From: Marivibrio sp040218065
GTDB lineage: Bacteria; Pseudomonadota; Alphaproteobacteria; UBA8366; Aestuariispiraceae
DNA: 64,000 nucleotides
Direction: 5' to 3'
Assembly (NCBI RefSeq): GCF_040218065.1
Contig: NZ_JAVJQE010000007.1
Span: 196,339 to 260,338, forward strand
In this document: in pieces, positions 50,908-59,738 of the stretch
How positions within the stretch are numbered: position 1 is the stretch's first letter
How the letters are laid out: the number at the start of each line of letters is the position of its first letter
Translations under genes and position numbers: made by a program
Notes under the pieces: generated by a model
The model's database searches: none
What the model was told of the DNA's origin: nothing
What the model saw: the letters and a program-made list of their open reading frames with translations, nothing else

Positions 50908-50950
50908 TTGCCGGCGCCGATGGCGCAATAGTATAGTCTAGTAGAGTAAT
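50908..50950. promoter_or_regulatory. Overlapping divergent promoters between the diiron and GntR genes
   Basis: On the plus strand TTGCCG (50908-50913) and TATAGT (50932-50937) are 18 bp apart. On the minus strand TATACT (50935-50930) has TCGACC 16 bp upstream. The repetitive TAGTATAGTCTAGTAGAG core that both share is a likely operator for the GntR protein. Confidence 0.5.
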
Positions 50951-50965
50951 TGGTCGAGGAAAATC

Positions 50966-51733
50966 ATGCAAAACGCCGCGACGGAGGATTTGGATCGCGC
51001 CTCGGACCTGCCGCTGTTCCTGCAGATCCGCCAGCGCCTGCTGCGCGAGATTCTGGATTGGCCTGTCGACGACCGGCGGTTTCCGCCTGAGGCGCAGTTG
51101 GCCGAGCGCTTCGGCGTCTCAAAGATGACCGTGCGTCAGGCGCTCCACGGGCTGGTCGAGCAGGGCCTTCTGGCGCGCCGTCGCGGCGCGGGAACCGTGG
51201 TGACGGATGAAGCGGTCTCGGTCGAGCGCCTGACGCCGGCGTTGGACATCGACCAACAGCACCGCGCCGCGGGACGCACCGTCGAGACAGAGGTTCTGGC
51301 GGTGCGCGAGCGCCCGGCCGAGGCGGCCGAAGCCGGCTCGCTGGACCTGCCGCCGCAGACCCCGCTCGTCGAAATCCGCCGTCTGCGCCGAATCGGCGGC
51401 GCGCCGGCGGCGCTGGATCACCGGCTGCTGGCCGCCGAGTTGTCGCGCCGCGCCGGCTTCGACGAGACGACCGCCGCCGGCTCGATCATCGACCGGCTGC
51501 GCGCCGTCGCCCCGGTCGCACGCGGGGAATGGCGGCTCTCCGCCCATCACCCGGACGGCCAGACGGCCGCCTTGCTGATGATCGGCCGCGACGTCCCGGT
51601 GCTGACCCGCGCGCTCGTCTATCGCGACGGGCAAGGTCGCGCCTTGATGATCGGACGGACCGTCCACCGCAGCGATCTGCTGGCCTGCGAAGTGGCGATC
51701 GATCTGCACGCGCCCGACGCCGCCGGGCGGTAG
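50966..51733 (+). CDS. GntR-family regulator with UTRA domain (HutC type)
   Basis: The 255-residue protein has the winged helix (PLFLQIRQRLLREILDW, RFGVSKMTVRQALHGLVEQG) and a C-terminal UTRA ligand domain (LVEIRRLRRIGGAPAALDHRLL, TVHRSDLLACEVAIDLHA). HutC-type regulators sense small metabolites such as urocanate, phosphonates or sugars. It is divergent from the diiron gene and very likely represses it; no other target is visible. Confidence 0.9.
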   Translation: MQNAATEDLDRASDLPLFLQIRQRLLREILDWPVDDRRFPPEAQLAERFGVSKMTVRQALHGLVEQGLLARRRGAGTVVTDEAVSVERLTPALDIDQQHRAAGRTVETEVLAVRERPAEAAEAGSLDLPPQTPLVEIRRLRRIGGAPAALDHRLLAAELSRRAGFDETTAAGSIIDRLRAVAPVARGEWRLSAHHPDGQTAALLMIGRDVPVLTRALVYRDGQGRALMIGRTVHRSDLLACEVAIDLHAPDAAGR

Positions 51734-51758
51734 GGGCGCCGCCGGCCGATCGGCCGGG

Positions 51759-53480
51759 CTAGACGGCGGCGTCGCGGTCGCCGAGCGCCGCGACCGCCTC
51801 ATGCTGGCTGAGGAAGACCCGGCCGGTCAGATGATTGAGGAAATCGGAGCGCTTGAGCTTGTCCATCACCGGCCCTTTCACCTCCGACAGGTGGAAGGCG
51901 ACGCCGGCGTCTTTCAGCCGATCGGCCAGCGCCTCCAGGCTTTCCAGCGCGCTGGCGTCGACGTCGTTGACGGCCGAGCACATCAGGATCACGTGGCGCA
52001 CGCGGCGGTCCGCCACCGCCATGTCGTAGAGCCGATCCTCCAGATAGCGGGCGTTGGCGAAGTAGAGGCTCTCGTCGACGCGCACGCTCAGGATCGAAGG
52101 CTCGGTCTCCACCGGATGGCGCAGGATGTTGCGATAGTGCTCCGTCCCCGGCACGCGGCCGACGACGGCCATGTGCGGGCGGGTCGAGCGCGCGAGGAAC
52201 AGCAGGATCGACAGCGCGACGCCCGCGACCACCCCCGCCTCCACCCCGACCCCCAGCGTCAGCAGGATCGTCGCCGCCGAGGCCGCGAAATCCGCCTTCG
52301 AATAGATCCAGGTGCGCTTGAGGCCTTTCAGGTCGACGAGCGAGAGCACCGCCACCACGATCGTCGCCGCCAAGGTCGCCTTCGGCAGCTGGTGGAACAA
52401 CGGGGTCAGGAACAGCGCCGCCAGCGCGATGCCGCCGGCGGTGAAGACGCCGGCCATCGGCGTGCGCGCGCCCGCGTCGAAATTGACGACGGAGCGCGCG
52501 AAGCCCCCCGTCACCGGATAGCCGCCGCCGACGCCGGCGGCGATGTTGGCCGCGCCCAGGCCGAGCAATTCGCGGTTGGGCTGGATGCGCTCGCGTCGTT
52601 TGGCGGCGAGCGTCTGGGCGACCGAGACCGACTCGACGAAGCCGATGACCGAGATCAGCACCGCCGCCGGCAGCAGCTCAAGCCACAGATCGAGATCGAC
52701 CGGCGGGGCGGTCAGCGGCGGGATTCCCTTTGGGATCGCGCCGACGACGGCGACGCCGGCGGCGTCCAATTGCAACAGGTCGGTGATCAGAATGGTGGCC
52801 AGGACGGCCGCGACAGGCCCCGCCTTGGCCAGGCTGTCGGCGAGCCGCGGACCCAGCCCGAGCCGGCGCAAGAGCGGCTTCAGCCGGCCGCGCACCCAGA
52901 ACAGAAAGGCCGTCGCCCCGACGCCGATCAGGACGGTGGGTCCATTCGTTTGGTCGAGCGCGGGGACGAGGCTGCGCCCCAGATCGATCAGGTTATGGCC
53001 GGAAGCGTCGACGCCCAAGATATGCTTCAGCTGACTGGCGGCGATCAGGATCCCGGAGGCCGTGATGAAGCCGGCGATCACCGGATGGCTCAGCAGGCTC
53101 GCCAAGAAGCCGAGGCGCAACAGGCCGAGCGCGATCAGGATCAGCCCCGACAGCAGGGCCAGCGCCAGCGCGGCGCTCATATAATCCGCCGTCCCCTGCG
53201 CCGCCACCTGGCCGACCGCCGCCGCCGTCATCAGCGAGACGACCGCCACCGGCCCGACCGCCAGCGCGCCCGACGAGCCGAACAGCGCATAGCCGACGAG
53301 CGGGAGCATGCTGGCGTACAGCCCCGCTGCCGGCGGCAGGCCGGCCAGCAGGGCGTAGGCCAGGCTCTGCGGAATCAACATGATCGTGACGATCACCGCC
53401 GCCAGCCCGTCGCCCTGCAGGCGCGCGCGGTCGTAGGTCTTGAGCCACCCGATACAGGGCAGCGCGCGTTCAAGCATCAT
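51759..53480 (-). CDS. SulP-family anion transporter with STAS domain
   Basis: The 573-residue protein has the SulP start (LKTYDRARLQGDGLAAVIVTIMLIPQSLAYALLAGLPP), about ten or more membrane spans, and a C-terminal STAS domain (about 445-560; HVILMCSAVNDVDASALESL). SulP proteins move sulfate, bicarbonate or related anions. It lies 33 bp after the SQR gene in the same operon, so sulfate or sulfite export/import linked to sulfide oxidation is the natural guess. Confidence 0.9.
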   Translation of the reverse strand: MMLERALPCIGWLKTYDRARLQGDGLAAVIVTIMLIPQSLAYALLAGLPPAAGLYASMLPLVGYALFGSSGALAVGPVAVVSLMTAAAVGQVAAQGTADYMSAALALALLSGLILIALGLLRLGFLASLLSHPVIAGFITASGILIAASQLKHILGVDASGHNLIDLGRSLVPALDQTNGPTVLIGVGATAFLFWVRGRLKPLLRRLGLGPRLADSLAKAGPVAAVLATILITDLLQLDAAGVAVVGAIPKGIPPLTAPPVDLDLWLELLPAAVLISVIGFVESVSVAQTLAAKRRERIQPNRELLGLGAANIAAGVGGGYPVTGGFARSVVNFDAGARTPMAGVFTAGGIALAALFLTPLFHQLPKATLAATIVVAVLSLVDLKGLKRTWIYSKADFAASAATILLTLGVGVEAGVVAGVALSILLFLARSTRPHMAVVGRVPGTEHYRNILRHPVETEPSILSVRVDESLYFANARYLEDRLYDMAVADRRVRHVILMCSAVNDVDASALESLEALADRLKDAGVAFHLSEVKGPVMDKLKRSDFLNHLTGRVFLSQHEAVAALGDRDAAV

Positions 53481-53513
53481 CAGGAGCCCTCATCCGGCGG
53501 GAGCGACGTCGGC

Positions 53514-55202
53514 TCACACCACCTTCTCAGGCTTGGCTGCGACCGGCTTCACCAGCCATTCGCGCCCGCGCAGCATCGCCTTCCAATAGACCGGCGGCAG
53601 GATCTTCTCCTTCAGGATCCAGGCGAGGCGGCTCGGCTTCTTGCCGTCGACGATCCAGCTGGGGAAGCTCGGCAGCAACTTGCCGCCATAGCCGAATTCG
53701 GCCAGCACGATTCGGCCCCGCTCCACCGTCAGCGGGCAGGAGCCGTAGCCGTCATAATGCGCGACCCCGGCCCCCTTGCCCATGTCGGCCATCACGTTCT
53801 GCGCCACGATCGGCGCCTGCTTGCGCGCAGCCGCGGCGGTCTTGGCGTTGGGGGCGTTCATCACGTCGCCCAGCGACCAGACGTTCTCATAGCGCTTGTG
53901 GCGCAGCGTGTTCTGATCGACGTCGACCCAGCCCGCCTGATCGGCCAGCGCGCTCGCGCGGATGAAGTCGGGCGCGCATTGCGGCGGGCAGACGTGGATC
54001 ATGTCGAAGGCGCGCTCGACGGTCTCGCTGTTCCCGTCGGCGTCGGTCTTGCGGAACCAAGCCTTCTTCGCCGGCCCGTCGATCGCCTCCAGATTGTGCT
54101 GGAAGCTGAGCTGCGCGCGGTACTTCTTTACGTACTCCATCAGCGCCGGCACGTACTCCTTCACGCCGAACAGCACCGCGCCGGCGTTCAGGAACTCGAT
54201 GTCGATCTTGTCGAGCACGCCCGCGCGACGCCAGTGATCGGCCGAGAGATAGAGCGCCTTTTGCGGCGCGCCGGCGCATTTGATCGGCATCGGCGGCTGG
54301 GTGAAAAGGGCCCGACCCTCCTTCATCCCGCGGACCAGCTCCCAGGTGTAGGGCGCAAGGTCGAAGCGGTAGTTGGAGGTGACGCCGTTGCGGCCGAGCG
54401 TCTCCGTCAGCCCCTCGATCTTGCCCCAATCGAGCTTCAAGCCCGGGCAGACGACGAGGCGCTTGTAGCCGACGACCCGGCAGCCGTCGAGAATGACGGC
54501 GTTCTTCTCCGGTTCGAAGGCGGCGACGGCGGCCTTGATCCAATGCACCTGGCTCGGCAGCACGGAGGACAGGGTGCGCACGGTCTCGTCCGCCTCGAAC
54601 ACGCCGCCGCCGACCAGCGTCCAGCCCGGCTGATAATAGTGGATGTCGGCCGGGTCGATGATCGCGACGTCGAGCGTCGGATCGCGCTCGAGCAGCGAGG
54701 CGGCGACCGAAATGCCGGCCGCGCCGGCGCCGACGATCACCACCTCGAAGCTGCGGTCCGGCGTCTCGGCCGGCGTGCGCCCCTTGTTGGCGAGGCGGCG
54801 CGCCACGCCGCCCATGTCGTAGCCGGCGGCCTTGGTCTTGGCCAGGATGTCGGCGACGGGCCGCGCCTCGGTCTGCGCCTCGGCCAGCGACCATAGCGTC
54901 GTCGAGCGCGCGCCGGAGCGGCAGAAGGCGAAGATCGGCTTTTGCGCGCTTTTCAGAATGTCGGCGAAGGCGGCGGCGTCCGCGTCCGTCACCTTGCCGC
55001 TGACGACCGGCAGGTAATGGGCCGCGAGGCCGGCGGCCTCGGCCGCCTGGCGGATTTCGTCGAAGGCCGGCTGGTCGCCGCCCTCGCCGTCGGGCCGATT
55101 GCAGATGATCGTCTTGTAGCCGGCCTCGGCCAGCGACTTCACGTCGCCCGGCGCGATCTGGCCCGAGACCGCGATCTCGTCGGTGATTTCCTTGATGTCC
55201 AT
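53514..55202 (-). CDS. DUF442 phosphatase-like domain fused to sulfide:quinone oxidoreductase
   Basis: ATG 55202 follows GAAGGG. Of 562 residues, 1-110 are a DUF442/PTP-like domain with the signature FCRSGARSTT (C-x5-R). Residues about 150-560 are an SQR: the FAD loop FEVVIVGAGAAGISVAASLL, IDPADIHYYQPGWTLVGGG, the redox-cysteine regions KRLVVCPG and DMIHVCPPQCAPDF, and the membrane-binding C-terminus (SWIVDGKKPSRLAWIL). It would oxidise sulfide and reduce quinone. The fusion resembles Blh/BigR-operon proteins. 17 bp after the dioxygenase gene. Confidence 0.9.
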   Translation of the reverse strand: MDIKEITDEIAVSGQIAPGDVKSLAEAGYKTIICNRPDGEGGDQPAFDEIRQAAEAAGLAAHYLPVVSGKVTDADAAAFADILKSAQKPIFAFCRSGARSTTLWSLAEAQTEARPVADILAKTKAAGYDMGGVARRLANKGRTPAETPDRSFEVVIVGAGAAGISVAASLLERDPTLDVAIIDPADIHYYQPGWTLVGGGVFEADETVRTLSSVLPSQVHWIKAAVAAFEPEKNAVILDGCRVVGYKRLVVCPGLKLDWGKIEGLTETLGRNGVTSNYRFDLAPYTWELVRGMKEGRALFTQPPMPIKCAGAPQKALYLSADHWRRAGVLDKIDIEFLNAGAVLFGVKEYVPALMEYVKKYRAQLSFQHNLEAIDGPAKKAWFRKTDADGNSETVERAFDMIHVCPPQCAPDFIRASALADQAGWVDVDQNTLRHKRYENVWSLGDVMNAPNAKTAAAARKQAPIVAQNVMADMGKGAGVAHYDGYGSCPLTVERGRIVLAEFGYGGKLLPSFPSWIVDGKKPSRLAWILKEKILPPVYWKAMLRGREWLVKPVAAKPEKVV

Positions 55203-55219
55203 GACGCCCTTCCCCCCTC

Positions 55220-56092
55220 TCACAGCGCGTCGAGCGGGATCTTCAGATACCGCACGCCGTTGTCTTCCGGCGGCGGCAGCTCGCCCGCGCGCATGTTGAC
55301 CTGGACCGACGGCAGGATCAGGACCGGCATCGACAGCTCCTTGTCCCGCGCCGTGCGCATCTCGACGAACGCGTCCTCGCTCACCCCGTCATGGACGTGC
55401 TTGTTCGAGGCCTTCTGGTCCGCGACGGTGGTCTCCCAGACGTAGTCGCGACCGCCCGGGGCGTAGTCGTGGCACAGGAAGAGCCGCGTCTGCGGCGGCA
55501 GCGCCAGGATCTTCTGGATCGACCGGAAGAGCTGGCGCGCGTCGCCGCCGGGGAAGTCGCAACGCGCCGTGCCGAAATCCGGCATGAACAGCGTATCGCC
55601 GACGAAGGCCGCGTCGCCGACCACGTAGGTCACGCAGGCCGGCGTATGACCCGGCGTATGGATCACCTCGGCGGTCAGCTCGCCGATCGCGAAGGTCTCG
55701 CCGTCCTCGAACAGCCGATCGAACTGCCGGCCGTCGGTGGCGAAGCTCTCCTCGGCGTTGAAGACCTTCTTGAAGACGCCCTGCACCACGTCGATCCGCG
55801 CGCCGAGCGCGATTTTTCCGCCCAGCTTTTCCTTCAGATACGGCGCGGCCGTCAGATGGTCGGCGTGGACGTGGGTCTCCAGGATCCAATCGACGCCGAG
55901 GCCCTCGCCCTCCACGAAGGCGATCAGCGCGTCGGCGGATTTCGTATCGGTGCGGCCGGACTTCGGATCGTAGTCCTTCACGGAATCGATCACGGCTGCA
56001 CGCTTGGTTGCGGGATCCCAGACAACATGGGTGGCGGTGAAGGTGTCCTCGTCGAAGAAGGTCTTCACGGCCGGGGCGGCGGTCGTCGTCAT
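55220..56092 (-). CDS. Metallo-beta-lactamase-fold persulfide dioxygenase (Blh/ETHE1-like)
   Basis: The 290-residue protein has the metal motif ETHVHADHLTAAPYL, the ligands HTPGHTPACVTY, GDTLFMPDFGTARCDFPGGDA and CHDYAPGGRDY, characteristic of ETHE1/Blh persulfide dioxygenases. It oxidises glutathione persulfide, made after SQR, to sulfite. First gene of the sulfide operon. No BigR/YgaV-type ArsR regulator is adjacent, unlike many such operons. Confidence 0.9.
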   Translation of the reverse strand: MTTTAAPAVKTFFDEDTFTATHVVWDPATKRAAVIDSVKDYDPKSGRTDTKSADALIAFVEGEGLGVDWILETHVHADHLTAAPYLKEKLGGKIALGARIDVVQGVFKKVFNAEESFATDGRQFDRLFEDGETFAIGELTAEVIHTPGHTPACVTYVVGDAAFVGDTLFMPDFGTARCDFPGGDARQLFRSIQKILALPPQTRLFLCHDYAPGGRDYVWETTVADQKASNKHVHDGVSEDAFVEMRTARDKELSMPVLILPSVQVNMRAGELPPPEDNGVRYLKIPLDAL

Positions 56093-56173
56093 CGGCGTTT
56101 CTCCTCGGGCTCGAATCGTCGCGTATCGTGAATCGTTTCTCTTGAAACTAACCCCGAGGCGGGGCGTCGATCT

Positions 56174-56186
56174 GTGACATTGTCAC
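56174..56186. promoter_or_regulatory. 13 bp palindrome upstream of the sulfide operon and phyH
   Basis: GTGACA-T-TGTCAC is a perfect palindrome in the 270 bp divergent gap, 81 bp from the dioxygenase start and 176 bp from phyH. It could be an operator for either side. A CCCCG-AGG-CGGGG hairpin lies beside it (56152-56164). Confidence 0.45.
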
Positions 56187-56362
56187 TGTGGGGCGGCGCC
56201 CGGCTGAACCAGCTCTCTAACCAGGGGATCGCAAAAAGCCGTCCCCCGTCCCTCGCCAATCAAGCAGAGGAAATAGAAAGGGCCCGGTGATATCGCGGAT
56301 TTGCCAGCCGGCGTCGGCCGGGGCTAGGCTTTGCGTCCGGGCGTGCAGGAGGAGGACGCGGG

Positions 56363-57175
56363 ATGAGCGAGAGGATGGCCGATACCGCCTTGAGCGAGGC
56401 GGAGCTGGAGCGCTACCGCGAGAAGGGCTGGGTCGTCCCGCGCTGGGAGCTGCCGCAGGACGTGATTGCGGAGATGCGCCGAGAATACGCGCGCTTTCTT
56501 GAGAAAAATCCGGGCGTGGCGCCGGACATCGTGCTCGCCCCGCATCAGACCGACGGCGGGTCCATGGGGATCGTCGGCTCCGAGAAATGGTTCGAGTTCG
56601 CGACCCATCCCGGCCTGATCGACATCGCCCGCCAGCTGATCGGCGACGACATCATCCTCTGGGGCACGACGCTGTTCGGCAAACCGGCGCGCAAGGGCAA
56701 GGAGACCCCCTGGCACCAGGACGGGGAATATTACCCGATCCGGCCGCTGGAGGTGCTCACGATCTGGATTCCGCTGGAGGACGTGACGCAAGAGAACGGG
56801 CCGATGCGCTTCATCCCCGGCTCCCACAAGCCGCACAAACTCTACCGCCACTCCTGGGTCGAAGGGGACGACAAGACGATCAATCTGGTCTGCGATCCCG
56901 ATCAGTACGACGAGACGACGGCGGAGCCGCTGCTGCTGCGCGCGGGCCAGGTATCGTTCCACGACGTCTACATGATCCACGGCTCCAAGCCGAACCGCAC
57001 GGACAAGGCGCGACCCGCCTTCATCGTGCGCCTGATGCCGGCGACCAGCCGCTACGACCACGCGCTGGGCGCCGAGATCGGCAAGCGCCATCCGGCCCAG
57101 GGCTACGGCGAACGCCCGCTCTATCTGGTGAGCGGGCGGGACCGGGCCGGCAACGATTTCACCATCGGACGGTGA
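56363..57175 (+). CDS. Phytanoyl-CoA dioxygenase (PhyH) family protein
   Basis: ATG 56363 follows GGAGGAGGA. The 270-residue protein shows the Fe(II)/2-oxoglutarate oxygenase triad: ETPWHQDGEYYPIRP (H-x-D), VYMIHGSKPN (distal His) and an Arg in AFIVRLMP that would bind 2-oxoglutarate. PhyH enzymes hydroxylate small acids, CoA esters or, as in EctD, amino-acid-like solutes. Its stop overlaps the start of the B12 protein (GTGA), so both products are likely needed together. Confidence 0.9.
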   Translation: MSERMADTALSEAELERYREKGWVVPRWELPQDVIAEMRREYARFLEKNPGVAPDIVLAPHQTDGGSMGIVGSEKWFEFATHPGLIDIARQLIGDDIILWGTTLFGKPARKGKETPWHQDGEYYPIRPLEVLTIWIPLEDVTQENGPMRFIPGSHKPHKLYRHSWVEGDDKTINLVCDPDQYDETTAEPLLLRAGQVSFHDVYMIHGSKPNRTDKARPAFIVRLMPATSRYDHALGAEIGKRHPAQGYGERPLYLVSGRDRAGNDFTIGR

Positions 57176-58962
57176 GCGCGCGCGTGGCGGCTCTCACGAT
57201 CGACGCGATCTTCCCCGACGGCGCGCCCCCGCCGGGCCGCGAGGCGGTCGAGGAAGGCCGCGCCGCCGCGCGCGCCGTACGCGTCGGCGAGAGCGCCTTC
57301 CTGTCGGCCGTCGGCGCGCCCAGCGAAGCCGCGTTCAAGGAGCGCGAGGCCGCCGCCGACCGGATCATGCAGCACGCGCAGATCGGCTATCGCAGCCTGG
57401 CGCGCAGCGTCGAGGCGGCGCGCACGATCCACGCCCGCACGGCCGAGGCCGGCGGCCGGGTCGACCGTTATGGGATCTGCCTCGACTGGTCGATGGGCTA
57501 TCCGCGCGCTGAGCGCAAAGGCCGCCCGCGCGGCACCGGCCTGATCCTGGAGGACCCTGAGCAGTTCGCGGAGATCGCCAACGCCGCCCCCGTCGCCGCC
57601 CATTTCGGCGATTTCGTCATCGGCACGCCGGCGGCGCTCGAGAATACGGCCGCGGCCCTGCAGGCCGGATCGACCGCGATCGGCAATCTGGGGCAATATT
57701 TCACCTTCGAGATGCCGGGGTGGCGCGACGACGTCGCCACGACCCGCGCCACCGTCGCGGCGATCGCGCTGGCGGCGGCGCAGCCGGTTCCGGTCCTGAT
57801 CCACTCCAACCTCGACGACGGCTTCGCGGCGCGCTTCTCCGATCTGGCCTGCGCCTCGGGCGCGGTGTTGTTGGAGCGCTATATCGTTGAGGGTCTGTTG
57901 GGCGGCCGGATAAGCCATTGCTACGGCCACACCTTCTCGGAGCCGGTCGGCCGCTTCGCCTTCCAGCGCGCCTTGGCGAAGACCGGCGGCGCGCCGGGCA
58001 CGATGGTCTACGGCAATACGACCGGCTTCGGCGCCGACGCGGCCGGCAATTATGCGGCCTTGGCCGCCTATCTGTCGGTCGACATCCAGGCCCAACGCCT
58101 CGCCCCCACCGGCCACGCCGTCCATCCCGTGCCGCTGACGGAAGCCGAGCGCATCCCCGACGTCGACGAGGTCGTCGCCGTCCAGGTCTTCTGCGCCAAG
58201 CTGGCGGCGCGGCTGGCGGGCGCGGAGGCGTTGGTCGATCCGGGGCCGGCCGACGCGCTGGCCGATCGGCTGATCGAGGGCGGGACCCGCTTCAAGCGCG
58301 CGGCGCTCGCCGGCCTTGAGGAGGCCGGCGTCGATATCGCCGACCCGCTGCATTTGCTGCTCGCCCTGCGGCGCGTCGGCGCTAAGCGCTTGGAGGCGCT
58401 GTACGGCCCCGGCGCCGCCGATCCGGCCGGGCCGAACGGCCGCCGGCCGATCGCCCCCTCGCCCGTGCTGGCGGAGATTTCGGACCGTGCGGCCGCGGCG
58501 CTCTGCGCGCTCGACCCCGAAGCGCAGGCGACCATTCGCGCCGCCGGCCTGCGCCTCGTCACAGCGACGACGGACGTTCACGAATACGGCAAACGGCTGT
58601 TGGACGAGACGCTCGGCGCGCTCGACGCGACGCTCGTCGACGGCGGGGTCAGCGCCGACCCCGACGCCCTGGCGGACGCGGCGCGCGGCGCGGACGCAGT
58701 GCTGCTCAGCACCTATAACGGCGTCGCGCTCGACTATCTGCAGCGCCTGAAGGCGGAACTCGCCGCGCGCGGGATCGACGCGCCGGTCTTCGTCGGCGGC
58801 AAGCTCAATCAGATCCCGCTCGACAGCAACAGCGGCCTGCCGGTGGACGTCTCGGACGAGCTGACCGGCGAAGGCGCGGTCGTCTGCCGTTCGATCGAGG
58901 ATCTCTATCGGCCGCTCGCCGCCATCGCGGCGGCCAAACGCCAGAGGGAGGACGCCTCATGA
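57172..58962 (+). CDS. Cobalamin-binding mutase-like protein (glutamate-mutase E-like barrel + B12 domain)
   Basis: GTG 57172 overlaps the phyH stop (a GTG at 57184 is an alternative). In the 596-residue protein the C-terminus has the full base-off/His-on B12 signature: D468-V-H470-E-Y-G473, Ser513 in LLSTYNG, and G542-G543 in VFVGGKLN. The N-terminal about 400 residues resemble the TIM barrel of methylaspartate/glutamate mutase subunit E (STAIGNLGQYFTFEMPGW, VLIHSNLDDG). In glutamate mutase the two parts are separate subunits; here they are one chain in barrel-B12 order. It should be an adenosylcobalamin radical carbon-skeleton or amino mutase. Substrate unknown. Confidence 0.78.
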   Translation: MSARVAALTIDAIFPDGAPPPGREAVEEGRAAARAVRVGESAFLSAVGAPSEAAFKEREAAADRIMQHAQIGYRSLARSVEAARTIHARTAEAGGRVDRYGICLDWSMGYPRAERKGRPRGTGLILEDPEQFAEIANAAPVAAHFGDFVIGTPAALENTAAALQAGSTAIGNLGQYFTFEMPGWRDDVATTRATVAAIALAAAQPVPVLIHSNLDDGFAARFSDLACASGAVLLERYIVEGLLGGRISHCYGHTFSEPVGRFAFQRALAKTGGAPGTMVYGNTTGFGADAAGNYAALAAYLSVDIQAQRLAPTGHAVHPVPLTEAERIPDVDEVVAVQVFCAKLAARLAGAEALVDPGPADALADRLIEGGTRFKRAALAGLEEAGVDIADPLHLLLALRRVGAKRLEALYGPGAADPAGPNGRRPIAPSPVLAEISDRAAAALCALDPEAQATIRAAGLRLVTATTDVHEYGKRLLDETLGALDATLVDGGVSADPDALADAARGADAVLLSTYNGVALDYLQRLKAELAARGIDAPVFVGGKLNQIPLDSNSGLPVDVSDELTGEGAVVCRSIEDLYRPLAAIAAAKRQREDAS

Positions 58963-59732
58963 CGACGCTCGGAATCCTCGGCGTCGGCTATCTCGGCGAA
59001 TGCCTGGTCGAAGGCCTGGCGCTGAGCGGGACGCCGACGCTGTTGTCCCCGCGCAACCCGGACCGCGCCGCGCGGCTGGCGGACCGGCACGCATGCGTCA
59101 CGCTGGCGCCGGACAATGCGGGCGTCGTGGCGGGCGCCGATCTGGTGTTCCTGGCGACCCGGCCGGCCGACATCGCCGCCGTCGCCGCGGGGCTGCCATG
59201 GCGCGCCGGTCAATGCGCGGTCTCGATCGCCGCCGGAATCCGGCTTGAGACCGTCGCGGCGGCGGTCGCGCCGGCGACGGCCTTCCGCGCCATGCCGATC
59301 GCCGCCAGCCGGATCGCGCGCAGCCCGACCCCCTTCCATCCGCAGAATGCGACGGTGGAGGCGGCGCTCGCGCGGCTGGGCAGCGCGCATCCGATCGAGA
59401 GCGAGACGGCCTTCGAGACGGCGGGCGTCTTCGGCGCCTTCTACGCGCTGACCTACGCCTATATCGGCGAGGCGGCGGACTGGGCGGCGGCGAACGGGCT
59501 GGCGGCGGGGGACGCCCGGGCGCTCGCCGCGCGCATGGCGGAGGCGGCGGCGGCGGCGATCCTGGAGGCCCCGCAGAAGCGCCCGCAACAGCTGCTCGAC
59601 GATCTGATGACCGAAGGCGGCATCACCGAGGCCGGACTGGAGGTGCTGCAGGCGACCGGCGCCCTGCCGCGCTGGGCGGAGGCGCTCGACGCCAGCTTGG
59701 CGCGCGCGCGCCGGCTGGGCGGCGGCGCGTAG
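58959..59732 (+). CDS. Pyrroline-5-carboxylate reductase-like NAD(P) oxidoreductase
   Basis: ATGA overlap with the mutase gene. The 257-residue protein starts with LGILGVGYLGECLVEGLA (NADP loop), has LVFLATRPADIAAVA and AFRAMPIAAS, and ends in a ProC-type dimerization domain (LLDDLMTEGGITEAGLEVL). Family members reduce cyclic imines to amino acids or run in reverse. It differs enough from housekeeping ProC to act on a product of the two upstream enzymes; this is inference from coupling. Confidence 0.8.
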   Translation: MTTLGILGVGYLGECLVEGLALSGTPTLLSPRNPDRAARLADRHACVTLAPDNAGVVAGADLVFLATRPADIAAVAAGLPWRAGQCAVSIAAGIRLETVAAAVAPATAFRAMPIAASRIARSPTPFHPQNATVEAALARLGSAHPIESETAFETAGVFGAFYALTYAYIGEAADWAAANGLAAGDARALAARMAEAAAAAILEAPQKRPQQLLDDLMTEGGITEAGLEVLQATGALPRWAEALDASLARARRLGGGA

Positions 59733-59738
59733 TCCGGC

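Noticed and set aside
51801..54896. 1031-codon plus-strand frame
   Set aside because: Antisense to sulP and SQR; Arg/His/Gln-rich composition of a shadow frame.
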